Shown here piece by piece: positions 9,149-18,384 of a DNA stretch of 64,000 nucleotides. The DNA lies in NCBI RefSeq assembly GCF_019355055.1, contig NZ_CP048411.1:3685501-3749500 (forward strand), in the 5' to 3' direction. Numbering within the stretch: position 1 is the stretch's first letter; the number at the start of each line of letters is the position of its first letter. The position numbers and the translations under genes are program-made. The DNA comes from Pseudomonas sp. MTM4. Lineage in GTDB: Bacteria > Pseudomonadota > Gammaproteobacteria > Pseudomonadales > Pseudomonadaceae. The notes under the pieces are model-generated. The model was not told where the DNA came from. It made no database searches and saw only the letters and a program-made list of their open reading frames with translations.

Positions 9149-9895
9149 TTATTCCCCCGGCAGGCTTAGATCCTCGCCTGCGGCGGCCATCTCGGCGTAG
9201 GCGCGATCCAATGCGTCGAGAACCGCTTGGCTGTCGCTCAGCCGACGCGACGCGATGAAGCGGATCGGTACCTTGTGGACGTTCACATAGGGCAGCGCTT
9301 GTATGTCGAAGCGCTGCAAAACCTGGTTCACCGGAATCTGATAATCGAGCAGGTAGTCCGCGCGGCGGTGCTGCAGCATTTCAAGTGCCGAGGCGTGGCT
9401 GCTGGTGCGATGCAGACGAATGCCCAGCTGCGGGTCGTGCAGCATCTGGGTCACCACCGGCCAGTAGTTGTAGCCGCCGATGATGATAACGCCACGTTTG
9501 CGCAGGCTCTCCGGCACCTTTGGCGCTGGTGTGTCCGAGCGGTGGTAGAGGTTGAGGCTGATCTGCGCCAGGGTTGCGCGTCCCTCCAGCGTGTCCGCAG
9601 CCAGCTCCGGTTTGCCTGGTGCACCTGGCCACAGATCGACGGCGCCGCTCTTCAAGGCCGCATACAGGCGTGCGCTGGGAAATGCGCGAAATTGCGCTCG
9701 ATAGCCGGCGCGTTCGAGTACCCGGTGAGTGAGGCCCACCAGCGGTCCCTGCGGCTGGCCCTGCGGATCGCTGTAAATCGCGGGCGGAAAGTCGTAGTAC
9801 CCGACCGTCAGGGTGCGCAGCGGCTCGGCCTCGGGCGCGGCGAAGCAGGGTCCCGCCAGGAAGGCTGTAAACGAGATCCAGAGGAGAGCTTTCAA
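9149..9895 (-). CDS. Periplasmic solute-binding protein, family 3-like
   Basis: 248-residue secreted protein of the bacterial SBP family 3 (amino-acid ABC transporter binding-protein fold). A signal peptide of about 19 residues (MKALLWISFTAFLAGPCFA) is followed by LTVGYYDFPPAIYSDPQG, the usual first strand of the fold, and by GAVDLWPGAPG and RADYLLDYQIPVNQVLQ in the second lobe. No permease or ATPase gene is adjacent, so it could be an orphan sensor-like protein rather than a transporter subunit. The ligand is unknown. Confidence 0.82.
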   Translation of the reverse strand: MKALLWISFTAFLAGPCFAAPEAEPLRTLTVGYYDFPPAIYSDPQGQPQGPLVGLTHRVLERAGYRAQFRAFPSARLYAALKSGAVDLWPGAPGKPELAADTLEGRATLAQISLNLYHRSDTPAPKVPESLRKRGVIIIGGYNYWPVVTQMLHDPQLGIRLHRTSSHASALEMLQHRRADYLLDYQIPVNQVLQRFDIQALPYVNVHKVPIRFIASRRLSDSQAVLDALDRAYAEMAAAGEDLSLPGE

Positions 9896-10102
9896 GGTAA
9901 TTCACCGACCCTTGTGATTGCATAGTGCAAGCATGGTTGCCGGACGCCTCCGTGTCCAGAATGGCGACGGGCCGGGCGTCGAGTGGTGGCCACGGCGTTC
10001 ATAGCCGCTGAGGCGGAGCCGGTTCTGGCTGGCTATGCTCAACCGACGATGTGGCCGCTCTTGCTCCTATGGGCGGCCCCGTTCATTTCGGTGGAGTGGT
10101 CT

Positions 10103-10945
10103 ATGTATCGCAAGGTGTTCGCCAACAAGGTTTTCGATCGCAAGGTGGTGCTGATCACGGGCGGATGCGCCGGAATCGGTCGGGCGCTGGCCGAGCGGAT
10201 GGCGCAGGCCGGGGCGCGGTTGGTGATTTTCGATCTGGAGCAGAACGCGCTCGATGGCCTGGTCCAGCATCTGGTCGATCATCACAACGCCGATGCCCTG
10301 GGGCTGCGCTGCGATGTGTCGGATGCGGCGGCGGTGCAGCAGGCCGTGGCGCTGGTGGTGGAACGCTTCGGCGGTATCGACGTGCTGATCAACAATGCCG
10401 GCATCACCCATCGCAGCCGCGTGGCCGACACCAGCCTGGCGGTGTTCGAGCGGATCATGGCGGTGAATTTCTATGGCGCTCTGCACTGCACCCAGGCGGC
10501 GTTACCGAGCCTGAGGCCGCGTCGCGGGCAGGTCATCGTGCTGAGTTCGCTCTCGCAATACGCACCGGTACCCGACCGCGGCGCCTACAACGCCAGCAAG
10601 CATGCGTTGCATGGGCTGTTCGAGACCCTGCGCAGCGAGTTGAGCGATACCGGTGTCAACGTGATGCTGGTCTGTCCTGGCTATACCGCCACCGATCTGC
10701 GCAAAAATGTGCTGATCGGCGATGGCTCTACCGCGCCGCAGCCGGTGCTGGCCGTGGGTCGGGTGGCATCGCCGCAGGACGTGGCTGAAGCTATTTTTCA
10801 GGGCGCGCTGAAACGGCGGCGGCTGCTGGTGCTATCGAATCTCGACTGGCGCGCGCGGATGGTGGCGCGCTGCTTTCCGCGGTTGTTCGAGCATTTGCTA
10901 TTGCCACGACTGGCGCGCAATCGGGTATCAAGAAGCATCAACTGA
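10103..10945 (+). CDS. Short-chain dehydrogenase/reductase
   Basis: Classical SDR of 280 aa. The start at 10103 has GGAG 7 nt upstream and places the protein right before the cofactor motif. TGGCAGIG is the NAD(P)-binding glycine motif (about residue 20), NNAGITHRS the structural motif and YNASKHALHG the catalytic Tyr-xxx-Lys motif, with LSSLS supplying the catalytic Ser. A hydrophobic/basic C-terminal tail (VARCFPRLFEHLLLPRLARN) suggests membrane association. The substrate is unknown. Confidence 0.87.
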   Translation: MYRKVFANKVFDRKVVLITGGCAGIGRALAERMAQAGARLVIFDLEQNALDGLVQHLVDHHNADALGLRCDVSDAAAVQQAVALVVERFGGIDVLINNAGITHRSRVADTSLAVFERIMAVNFYGALHCTQAALPSLRPRRGQVIVLSSLSQYAPVPDRGAYNASKHALHGLFETLRSELSDTGVNVMLVCPGYTATDLRKNVLIGDGSTAPQPVLAVGRVASPQDVAEAIFQGALKRRRLLVLSNLDWRARMVARCFPRLFEHLLLPRLARNRVSRSIN

Positions 10946-10950
10946 CGCCG

Positions 10951-11215
10951 CTTTCGTGGGAAGGCCGCCCCGGCGCGAAGCCTTTGAATCTGCTGCAGGC
11001 CTGTGGCCTGCAATCGCTGCAAGGGCGCGCCTCCCATGAAAAGCGGTGCGGTGCGTGCTTTGGCTTTTATGGGAGGGCCGCCCCGGCGCGATACTTGGGG
11101 TTTGCTGCAGGCCTGCGGACTGCTTCGCCGCGAGGGTGCGCCTCCCACGAAAACGGTGCGGTGTGTGCTTTGGCTTTTGTAGGAGGGCCGCCCTCGGCGC
11201 GATGCTTTTGGCTTT
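10951..11215. repeat. Cluster of three REP/BIME-like repeat units
   Basis: This accounts for the 332-bp gap between the SDR and VOC genes. GGGAAGGCCGCCCCGGCGCGA (from 10958), GGGAGGGCCGCCCCGGCGCGA (from 11071) and AGGAGGGCCGCCCTCGGCGCG (from 11181) recur at 113 and 110 bp. Each of the first two units also carries an inverted partner (GGGCGCGCCTCCCAT; GGGTGCGCCTCCCAC) and ends in GCGGTGCGGTG-GTGCTTTGGCTTTT. The head-to-head arrangement is that of bacterial interspersed mosaic elements. Confidence 0.85.
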
Positions 11216-11277
11216 TTAGCGCAGGGCTGCGCTGTTTTCGTCGCGATTCCTGTCGCTTCGATGAACGCCAAAAGTAG

Positions 11278-11712
11278 TCAGCTCGGCTGCGCATCGCCAT
11301 ATAACTGTTGCACCAGCTCCATATCCCAGTACGCCGCTTCGATCTTGTGTCCGTCGAGATCGCGCACGAAGCAGCCGTAGTAAGGCTCGCCGTACTCCTG
11401 CCTCGGTCCCGGCGCGCCTTCCTCCGTTGCGCCGGCTGCCAGCGCGGCACGGTGGAAGGCGTCCACCGATGCTTTGTCCGCGGCGAAGAAGCCAACATGC
11501 GTGCCGTTGCCAATATTGGCCGGCTGGCCATCGATGGGCGTCTGCAGCCAGAACTCCGGATATTCGCGGCCCCAGGCCACCGCGCCGGGGTGGCTCATGA
11601 TGCGCTTGCAGCCTAGGGTTGCGAGCGTCTGGTCGTAGAAGGTCGCGGCTTGCTCGAAGCGGTTGGTGCCCAGGGAGACGTGGGACAGGATGCTGGGATT
11701 CTGGTCGGTCAT
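11278..11712 (-). CDS. VOC-family (glyoxalase/bleomycin-resistance-like) protein
   Basis: 144-residue protein of the vicinal-oxygen-chelate superfamily. The paired beta-alpha-beta-beta-beta modules are visible as ILSHVSLGTNRFEQAATFYD at the N-terminus and GTHVGFFAADKASVDAFHRA plus YYGCFVRDLDGHKIEAAYWD in the second half. Potential metal ligands are His (SHVSL), His (GTHVGF) and Glu (KIEAAY). Substrate unknown. It starts at ATG 11712 and stands alone. Confidence 0.88.
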   Translation of the reverse strand: MTDQNPSILSHVSLGTNRFEQAATFYDQTLATLGCKRIMSHPGAVAWGREYPEFWLQTPIDGQPANIGNGTHVGFFAADKASVDAFHRAALAAGATEEGAPGPRQEYGEPYYGCFVRDLDGHKIEAAYWDMELVQQLYGDAQPS

Positions 11713-11761
11713 GACTTAGTGCTCCGAAGGTGAGAGCAACCAAGCCTAGACCGACGAATCG

Positions 11762-12460
11762 TTACTCGCCGTCCGGCTGCTCGTTTTTTGCATCGCGGTC
11801 GATGGTTGGTTCGCTGCAGAGCATGAAGCAGCGGAACAGCACTACCGTGGCCAGCAGCTGCACCATCCCGACGGCGCTGTCGACCAGTACGGCGATCAGC
11901 CCGGGCGGTGCCTCGCCGGCCCAGAGCTGGGCGGCCAGCCAGGCTTCGAGAAGCCACAGCGGCAGCAGCACCGCAAGGATGCAGCCGAACACCAGAAGAA
12001 AGTGGCCGCGAGTCTGCAGGAAGCTTTCCTTCAGTGCCGCCAGTGGGCTCAAGCCACGCAGGATCAGCAGATATTCGGCGAAGGCGATCTTGACCATCAC
12101 CCACAGCCCCGGCAGCACGAACAGCGAGGCGCCGAGCATGATCAGCAGGGTGCCCAGCCCGGCCAGTACCGCCATCGACGGCCATAGCGGCACGGCACGC
12201 GCCAGCACCTCACGCAGCAGCGGCGCATGGCCACGGCTGCGGGCGTCTAGAAACAGGATCAGCGCGCCGATGTACAAGGGGTAGAACACCATGCCGACCA
12301 GCAGCTCCTGCGCCGGCACCGCATCCTTGCCGAACCAGTGCTCGACGGCCAGCCTGGCGCAGCTCTCCAGCGCGATCAGCGGCAGGCAAAGACGCGCAAT
12401 CGACGCCAGATTGCGGGAATAGAAATACCAGGCGTCACGGAGGATGGTCAGGACATTCAT
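11762..12460 (-). CDS. YciC-like multi-pass membrane protein
   Basis: 232-residue integral membrane protein resembling the YciC/UPF0259 family. The start is placed at ATG 12460, where MNVLTILRDAWYFYSRNL gives the typical N-terminus; in-frame codons upstream run through a repeat element and are not convincing. About five to six hydrophobic segments can be seen, with a conserved-looking LSPLAALKESFLQTRGHFL between the third and fourth. The family has no established function. Confidence 0.78.
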   Translation of the reverse strand: MNVLTILRDAWYFYSRNLASIARLCLPLIALESCARLAVEHWFGKDAVPAQELLVGMVFYPLYIGALILFLDARSRGHAPLLREVLARAVPLWPSMAVLAGLGTLLIMLGASLFVLPGLWVMVKIAFAEYLLILRGLSPLAALKESFLQTRGHFLLVFGCILAVLLPLWLLEAWLAAQLWAGEAPPGLIAVLVDSAVGMVQLLATVVLFRCFMLCSEPTIDRDAKNEQPDGE

Positions 12461-12548
12461 CGCGGTCGGAACCGTCTCGGAAAAACAGGCGCGCACTTTA
12501 GCCCAAGAAATCGGGCAGCGACATGCGCGATATTGCCGTCCAAGCAGG

Positions 12549-12696
12549 CTGTGTGAAAACTGCTGCGCTCGGTTATGCGGCGTTAAAAGCAGGCTCGGAT
12601 GCGAGCCCAGTCCGCTTCCTCGCCTGTTTTTGTGGGGACGCCTAGTTCTTGCCTGGGCGGCCCCGCCTAACCTTCGCTCGCTACGTTTTCGCACAG
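12549..12696. repeat. Palindromic MITE-like element, copy 2
   Basis: The element is about 148 bp, with terminal inverted repeats CTGTGTGAAAAC (12549-12560) and GTTTTCGCACAG (12685-12696), 11 of 12 matching. Just inside the ends are TGCTGCGCTCGGTTATGCGG and CCTTCGCTCGCTACG. These match the ends of the element in the FMN riboswitch (29717-29842) in inverted orientation: AACGCMGCATRACC, then GAGCGCAG at one end, and GTAGCGAGCG at the other. It encodes nothing and lies between the divergent yciC-like and NYN genes. Confidence 0.7.
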
Positions 12697-12735
12697 TCTG
12701 CATACTGGCCCGCCTTTCTCGATTCGGGTTGCCGC

Positions 12736-13212
12736 GTGAAGAAGATCGCCCTGTTTGCCGACGTGCAGAACCTCTACTACACGGTCCGCCAGGCCCACGG
12801 TTGCCATTTCAACTACGCCGCCCTGTGGGCCGAGGTCAGCGCGCGCGGCGAGATCGTCGAGGCCTATGCCTACGCCATCGACCGGGGCGACGCCAAACAA
12901 CAGCAGTTTCAGCAGATCCTGCGCAACCTCGGCTTCACCGTGAAGCTCAAGCCTTATATCCAGCGCAGCGACGGCTCGGCCAAGGGCGACTGGGATGTGG
13001 GCATCACCATCGACGTGCTGGACGCTGCCGCGCGCGTCGATGAAGTGGCGCTGGCCTCCGGCGACGGCGATTTCGACCTGCTGCTCGACCGCGTACGTGC
13101 CGGCGGCGCCGAAGCCACCGCCTACGGCGTGCCGGGGCTGACCGCGCAATCGCTGATCCGCGCCGCTACGCGTTATGTGCCGATCGAAGGAAAGTTGTTG
13201 TTGAAGAGTTAA
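12736..13212 (+). CDS. NYN/PIN-like domain protein (LabA/DUF88 family)
   Basis: 158-residue NYN-domain protein. The fold belongs to the PIN-like nucleases, and members are predicted RNases. A GTG start at 12736 puts KKIALFADVQNLYYTVRQ at the N-terminus, with the first acidic site residue at D9. Further conserved acids are in KGDWDVGITIDVLD and LASGDGDFDLLLDRVR. The upstream 200 bp is mainly a repeat element, which argues against a longer form. RNA target unknown. Confidence 0.85.
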   Translation: MKKIALFADVQNLYYTVRQAHGCHFNYAALWAEVSARGEIVEAYAYAIDRGDAKQQQFQQILRNLGFTVKLKPYIQRSDGSAKGDWDVGITIDVLDAAARVDEVALASGDGDFDLLLDRVRAGGAEATAYGVPGLTAQSLIRAATRYVPIEGKLLLKS

Positions 13213-13248
13213 GAGCCGAAAAAGCACTGGGGAGGCTGGACGGGAAAC

Positions 13249-13310
13249 GGTGCGCTGAGCGCACCCTATTTGAGGGCGACGTGTCGTCCGTAGGGTGCGC
13301 TCCGCGCACC
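13249..13310. repeat. Inverted pair of GGTGCGC-TAGGG palindromes
   Basis: GGTGCGCTGAGCGCACCCTA (13249-13268) and TAGGGTGCGCTCCGCGCACC (13291-13310) are inverted copies of one another, and each is itself palindromic. They belong to the same dispersed family as the sites at 24092, 53586 and 59837. The pair lies between the NYN gene and rhlE. Confidence 0.85.
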
Positions 13311-13401
13311 TTTTGTAGAGCAGCGCAGCACGACGCGTTTCTCGTCCAGCCAGCGTTTGCGAGTAAACTGCACGCCCCGTTTTTATCGTCCGGTTCTCGC
13401 C

Positions 13402-14730
13402 ATGACCTTCGCCTCCCTGGGCCTGATCGATCCGTTGCTGCACACGCTCGAATCCCTCGACTACACCACGCCGACCCCGGTTCAGGCCAAGGCGATTCCC
13501 GCCGTGCTCAAGGGCCGCGACTTGATGGCGGCGGCTCAGACCGGCACCGGCAAAACCGCGGGTTTCGCCTTGCCGTTGCTGCAGCGGTTACTCCACGAAG
13601 GGCCGCAGGTGGCGAGTAACTCGATTCGCGCGCTGGTGCTGGTGCCGACCCGCGAGCTGGCCGAGCAAGTCCACGAAAGCTTTCGGACTTACGGCCAGAG
13701 CCTGCCGCTGCGCACCTATGCGGTCTACGGCGGGGTCAGCATCAATCCGCAGATGATGGCGCTGCGCAAGGGCATCGACGTGCTGGTGGCGACGCCGGGT
13801 CGGCTGCTCGACCTGTACCGACAGAACGCCGTGAAGTTCGGCCAGGTGCAGGCGCTGGTGCTGGACGAAGCCGACCGTATGCTCGATCTGGGCTTCGCCC
13901 AAGAACTGGACGACCTGTTCAGCGCGCTGCCGAAGAAGCGTCAGACCCTGCTGTTCTCCGCAACCTTCTCCGATGCCATCCGCCAGATGGCTGGCGAGCT
14001 GTTGCGCGACCCGCTGTCCATCGAGGTCAGCCCGCGCAACGCCGCCGCCAAAACCGTCAAGCAATGGCTGGTTCCGGTGGACAAGAAGCGCAAGAGCGAA
14101 CTTTTCCTGTACTTGCTGGCAGAAAAACGCTGGGGCCAGGTGCTGGTGTTCGCCAAGACCCGCAAGGGCGTCGATCAACTGGTCGAGGAGTTGCAGGCAC
14201 AGGGCATCGCCAGCGATGCGATTCACGGCGACCGGCCGCAAGCGAGCCGACTGCGTGCGCTGGAGCGCTTCAAGGCCGGCGAAGTGCAAGTGCTGGTCGC
14301 CACCGACGTGGCCGCTCGCGGGCTGGATATCCATGACCTGCCGCAGGTGGTCAACTTCGACCTGCCAATCGTCGCGGAGGACTACGTGCACCGCATTGGC
14401 CGTACCGGCCGCGCGGGTGCCACCGGTGAAGCGATTTCCCTGGTGGCCGCCGACGAAGTCGACCAGCTCGCCGCCATCGAGACGCTGATCAATCAGGTGT
14501 TGCCGCGCCATGACGAGCCCGGCTTCGTCCCCGATCACCGTGTGCCGGCCACCCAGCCCGGCGGGCAGATCATCAAGAAGCCGAAAAAGCCAAAGAAACC
14601 CAAGGAGAACGCCGCTAAAGGGCGGGTTCATCTGGGCAACTGGTTCGACGAAAGTGAAAAACCCAACGCGAAGGCGATCCGAAAAGTGCCGAGTCTGGGT
14701 GGGGCGAAGCCCGCTGGAAAGAAGCGTTGA
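13402..14730 (+). CDS. rhlE: DEAD-box RNA helicase RhlE-type
   Basis: 442-residue ATP-dependent RNA helicase involved in RNA and ribosome metabolism. The start at ATG 13402 gives the RhlE-type N-terminus MTFASLGLIDPLLHTLESL. The Q motif is followed by AQTGTGKT (44-51), PTRELAEQ, DEAD (about 154), SAT (about 183), and HRIGRTGRAG near residue 330. The tail is lysine-rich (KKPKKPKKPK and onwards), which probably adds RNA affinity. An AlzC-type gene follows after about 230 bp. Confidence 0.94.
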   Translation: MTFASLGLIDPLLHTLESLDYTTPTPVQAKAIPAVLKGRDLMAAAQTGTGKTAGFALPLLQRLLHEGPQVASNSIRALVLVPTRELAEQVHESFRTYGQSLPLRTYAVYGGVSINPQMMALRKGIDVLVATPGRLLDLYRQNAVKFGQVQALVLDEADRMLDLGFAQELDDLFSALPKKRQTLLFSATFSDAIRQMAGELLRDPLSIEVSPRNAAAKTVKQWLVPVDKKRKSELFLYLLAEKRWGQVLVFAKTRKGVDQLVEELQAQGIASDAIHGDRPQASRLRALERFKAGEVQVLVATDVAARGLDIHDLPQVVNFDLPIVAEDYVHRIGRTGRAGATGEAISLVAADEVDQLAAIETLINQVLPRHDEPGFVPDHRVPATQPGGQIIKKPKKPKKPKENAAKGRVHLGNWFDESEKPNAKAIRKVPSLGGAKPAGKKR

Positions 14731-14958
14731 GGAAACGATGCTCCTGTTGCGTGCGGCGACATTCCTCGGCGAAAGCCTTGTTGCTGCATGACGCTTTGCT
14801 GCATGACGGCGTCGTCTTGCTCATGCGGCGGTGAGCCTAGACGACCGTCGTTTGATGCTTCCTGAATGAAACGGCTTTCAACCGGGACCCACGCGTTCAT
14901 GGGGCGCGCTTTGTTCGTCGGGCCCATCTACAGCTATTGAAAGGGAAAAAGGTGGCTT

Positions 14959-15669
14959 TTGGCAAATACTGATGCAGAACTTCACGCGCTCAGCCGCCAT
15001 GACGTATGGGCCGGCTTCAAGCAGCTGACGCCTATTTCGCTTTTTGTCGTGGTGTTTGGTTTGGCCTTTGGTCTGGCTGCGGCGCAGGCCGGGTTGGATA
15101 GTTATTCCATCATGCTCATGAGCGGCCTGGTCTTTGCCGGCGCTTCACAGTTTGCCTCGCTGGAACTCTGGGGCACCCATGTTCCGCTCGTTCCGCTGGT
15201 GGTAACCGTATTTGCCGTCAATGCCCGGCATCTGTTGATGGGCGCGACCTTGTATCAGTGGTTGCGTCAATTGCCGCCGTCGAAGCGCTATGCCGTCATG
15301 TTCGTCGTCTCGGACGCCAATTGGGCGATGTCGATGCAAGCGTTCGGACGCAATGAGCCTGGGCTGGGTATCTTGTTCGGTGGCGGTCTCGCGCTCTGGA
15401 CGTTCTGGGTGCTTGGGACCTGGCTTGGCCTTTATTTCGGCAGTGCCATCCATGATCCGGTCAGCCTGGGATTGGACATGGTCATGGGGTGTTTCCTGTT
15501 GGCGATGGTCGTTGGCGGCAAGAAAGATCTGCGGATGGCCATTGTCTGGATCGTCGCCGGATGTTCATCGATGTTGGCGTACTGGTATCTGCCCGCCAAT
15601 AGCCATGTCGTTGCAGGCGCGCTCGCAGGCGGCATATTGGGCGCGTTGTGGATGGAGAAGCAGAATTGA
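14959..15669 (+). CDS. azlC: AzlC-family branched-chain amino acid exporter, large subunit
   Basis: 236-residue inner-membrane protein of the AzlC family, which pairs with AzlD to export branched-chain amino acids (BrnFE-like). Seven or so hydrophobic segments; conserved features include SGLVFAGASQFASLELWG and VFAVNARHLLMGATL. The start is taken as TTG 14959; no ATG gives the family's N-terminus, and purine-rich AAGGGAAAAAGG lies just upstream. The stop overlaps the downstream azlD start (TTGA), so the two are coupled. Confidence 0.88.
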   Translation: MANTDAELHALSRHDVWAGFKQLTPISLFVVVFGLAFGLAAAQAGLDSYSIMLMSGLVFAGASQFASLELWGTHVPLVPLVVTVFAVNARHLLMGATLYQWLRQLPPSKRYAVMFVVSDANWAMSMQAFGRNEPGLGILFGGGLALWTFWVLGTWLGLYFGSAIHDPVSLGLDMVMGCFLLAMVVGGKKDLRMAIVWIVAGCSSMLAYWYLPANSHVVAGALAGGILGALWMEKQN

Positions 15670-15980
15670 CTTTGGAAACGGCAGGTTCTGGCGCGCTGAT
15701 CATCATCCTGATCATGGCCGTGGTGACCTTGGCAACCCGCTGGGGCGGTGTGTTCGTGATGTCGTTCGTGCCCATCAACCGCAGGACCGAGCAATTCATC
15801 AGCGCTATGTCTGGCTCAGTGCTGGTGGCGTTGCTTACACCCATGGCGGTTAATGGAGACAACGGCGCTCGACTGGCTTTCTTGGTTACGGCTGTCACGA
15901 TGTTGATGCTCAAGAAACCGTTGCCCGCGATCGCTGCTGGGGTGATCGCAGTCGCGCTGTTCAGGCAGCTCTCCGGTTGA
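15666..15980 (+). CDS. azlD: AzlD-family branched-chain amino acid exporter, small subunit
   Basis: 104-residue membrane protein, small partner of AzlC. Four hydrophobic segments with the family motifs TLATRWGGVFVM, GSVLVALLTPMA and MLMLKKPLPAI. TTG 15666 is preferred over GTG 15648 because GGAG (15654-15657) lies 8 nt upstream. It overlaps the azlC stop codon by two bases. Confidence 0.85.
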   Translation: MTLETAGSGALIIILIMAVVTLATRWGGVFVMSFVPINRRTEQFISAMSGSVLVALLTPMAVNGDNGARLAFLVTAVTMLMLKKPLPAIAAGVIAVALFRQLSG

Positions 15981-16145
15981 TAAGGACGGCTTCGCTGGAG
16001 GCAAGTGAGCGGGGCCTAGCCGGGCCGCGAGCTGTGGTTAGTCGCAGAAATGAAATGTAGCAAGGATGAACCCCCTGCAAACGCAAGGTCATTGCAGGTT
16101 CCTGTAAATTGCAGATTCCTCACTACGTAGCCACCTCGCCGCCCT

Positions 16146-17165
16146 ATGGCCCTCCTGATCGCTTTCGCTGTTCTGTCCATCCTCGTTTCCTTCATCTGTT
16201 CGATCCTGGAAGCGGCGCTTCTATCGATTACCCCGAGTTTCATCGCACACCAGAAGGTGACGAATCCCAAGCTCTATGAACGCCTCAAGCACCTGAAGGA
16301 GAAGGTCGACCAGCCGTTGGCCGCCATTCTCACGTTGAATACGGTTGCCCATACGGTCGGCGCGACGGGCGTTGGCGCCCAGGTCACGGTCGTGTTCGGC
16401 AGCGGCTACCTTGGTGCTGCGTCCGCCATCATGACCGTCCTGATCCTGGTTCTCTCGGAAATCCTGCCGAAAACCATCGGTGCGCGGTATTGGCGGGAGC
16501 TGGCGCCGTTCCTGCCTCCATTCCTCAAGGGAATGATCGTTCTGCTCAAGCCGTTCATTGTCGTTTCCGATTTCATCATGCGGCTGTTTGGCGGCAAGGA
16601 GCCGGAGCATAACGTTCGTCAGGAGATCAAGGCGCTGGCCCTGCTCGGCCGGGAGACGAACCAGTTGGACGAGGACGAGCAGCGCGTCATCGGCAATATT
16701 CTGGACCTCCACGAAATCAAGCTCCGCGCGATCCTGACCCCAAGGACTGTGTGCGAGTATGCGTCGCCGGACGACAGCGTCGCGGCGTTCAAACAAAAGG
16801 TCAGCGAAAGCCAGTTCTCGCGCTATCCCGTCATCGGCGACAACGAAGATCCGCTGGGCGTGGTCTTTCGTTATGACATTCTGGCCGCAGCGGATGACAG
16901 CACCGTCGCCTCGATCATGAAGCCCATCAAGATCACCTCGGAACTGACGAGCGTAGAAAACCTGATGACTCAGCTGATGCGTGAGCGTCAGCACATGTGC
17001 CTCGTCTATGACGAGTTCGGCAGCTGGCAAGGGCTGGTGACGCTGGAAGACGTGATCGAATACATCATCGGCCAGCCGATCATGGACGAGACCGATGACA
17101 TTCCCAACATGCGCCGCTTCGCGAAACGACGCTGGGAACACCGCATCAAAGCGGCGCGGGACTAG
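16146..17165 (+). CDS. CNNM transmembrane domain / CBS-pair protein (CorB/CorC-like)
   Basis: 339-residue inner-membrane protein. An N-terminal CNNM (DUF21) membrane domain (about residues 1-150, with SILEAALLSITPSFI and VLSEILPKTIGARYW) is followed by a linker (EDEQRVIGNILDL) and two CBS motifs (about 195-320). The last part holds the VYDEFGSWQGLVTLEDVIEY signature. Relatives are Mg2+/Co2+ transporters (CorB/CNNM). The usual C-terminal CorC_HlyC domain is absent, which fits the shorter length. Starts at ATG 16146. Confidence 0.87.
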   Translation: MALLIAFAVLSILVSFICSILEAALLSITPSFIAHQKVTNPKLYERLKHLKEKVDQPLAAILTLNTVAHTVGATGVGAQVTVVFGSGYLGAASAIMTVLILVLSEILPKTIGARYWRELAPFLPPFLKGMIVLLKPFIVVSDFIMRLFGGKEPEHNVRQEIKALALLGRETNQLDEDEQRVIGNILDLHEIKLRAILTPRTVCEYASPDDSVAAFKQKVSESQFSRYPVIGDNEDPLGVVFRYDILAAADDSTVASIMKPIKITSELTSVENLMTQLMRERQHMCLVYDEFGSWQGLVTLEDVIEYIIGQPIMDETDDIPNMRRFAKRRWEHRIKAARD

Positions 17166-17301
17166 GCTGACGCTCAGCTCGTAGGGCCGATACAGCCTTG
17201 AGTCATCGTGAGTCGCGCGCTCATGTGCCGGCCATGCTGCACGACCATCGATTCGCTTAACGCCAGCCAGCCACCGCAATATCGTCCGGCCGCTGCCTTG
17301 C

Positions 17302-17430
17302 TCACGAAGAGGCGATGAGCAGGTAGCCGCCGGTCTGCGCCTTCCAGTCGAGCATCTCACCGGCGCAGAACACGCCCGGTAGCTGGCGCAGCATCAGTTT
17401 GTCGTCGAGCGCCTCGAAGGAAACGGCCGT
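17302..17430 (-). pseudogene. Decayed 3' fragment of a second flavoprotein (TIGR03862-like) gene
   Basis: The minus strand encodes FEALDDKLMLRQLPGVFCAG, continuing EMLDWKAQTGGYLLIASS and a stop at 17302. This matches, with few changes, the C-terminal part of the intact flavoprotein encoded at 19615-20880 (FEALDDKLMLRQLPGVFCAG, EMLDWEAPTGGYLLTACF). By eye about 87% of bases agree over 110 bp. No start codon or upstream part exists; similarity ends just before the SDR stop codon at 17447. It is therefore a truncated remnant and not expressed as such. Confidence 0.85.
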
Positions 17431-17446
17431 GAATTTGGCTCCGCTC

Positions 17447-18211
<765 letters not shown>

Positions 18212-18384
18212 GCGTATTTCCTCCGATACGGGCCGGGCGAGACATTCGCCAGCCGGGCGCTTGTGAGCGATGTCGGGCTCACTGTCGCGCAAACCCGGCA
18301 CCACGGCTTTCGCGGCCTTGCGCGGACTGTTGGAGTCTTGCGCGAAGCTGAGAATAGCCAGTCGTCCTTTGGTGCTAACCGCCT

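Noticed and set aside
10951..11215. CRISPR-like regular repeats
   Set aside because: Only three imperfect units at about 110 bp spacing with internal inverted partners and conserved rather than unique 'spacers'; no cas genes.
10798..11531. Two minus-strand frames through the intergenic region before the VOC gene
   Set aside because: They translate the REP/BIME units and overlap the SDR and VOC genes; repetitive products with no start signal.
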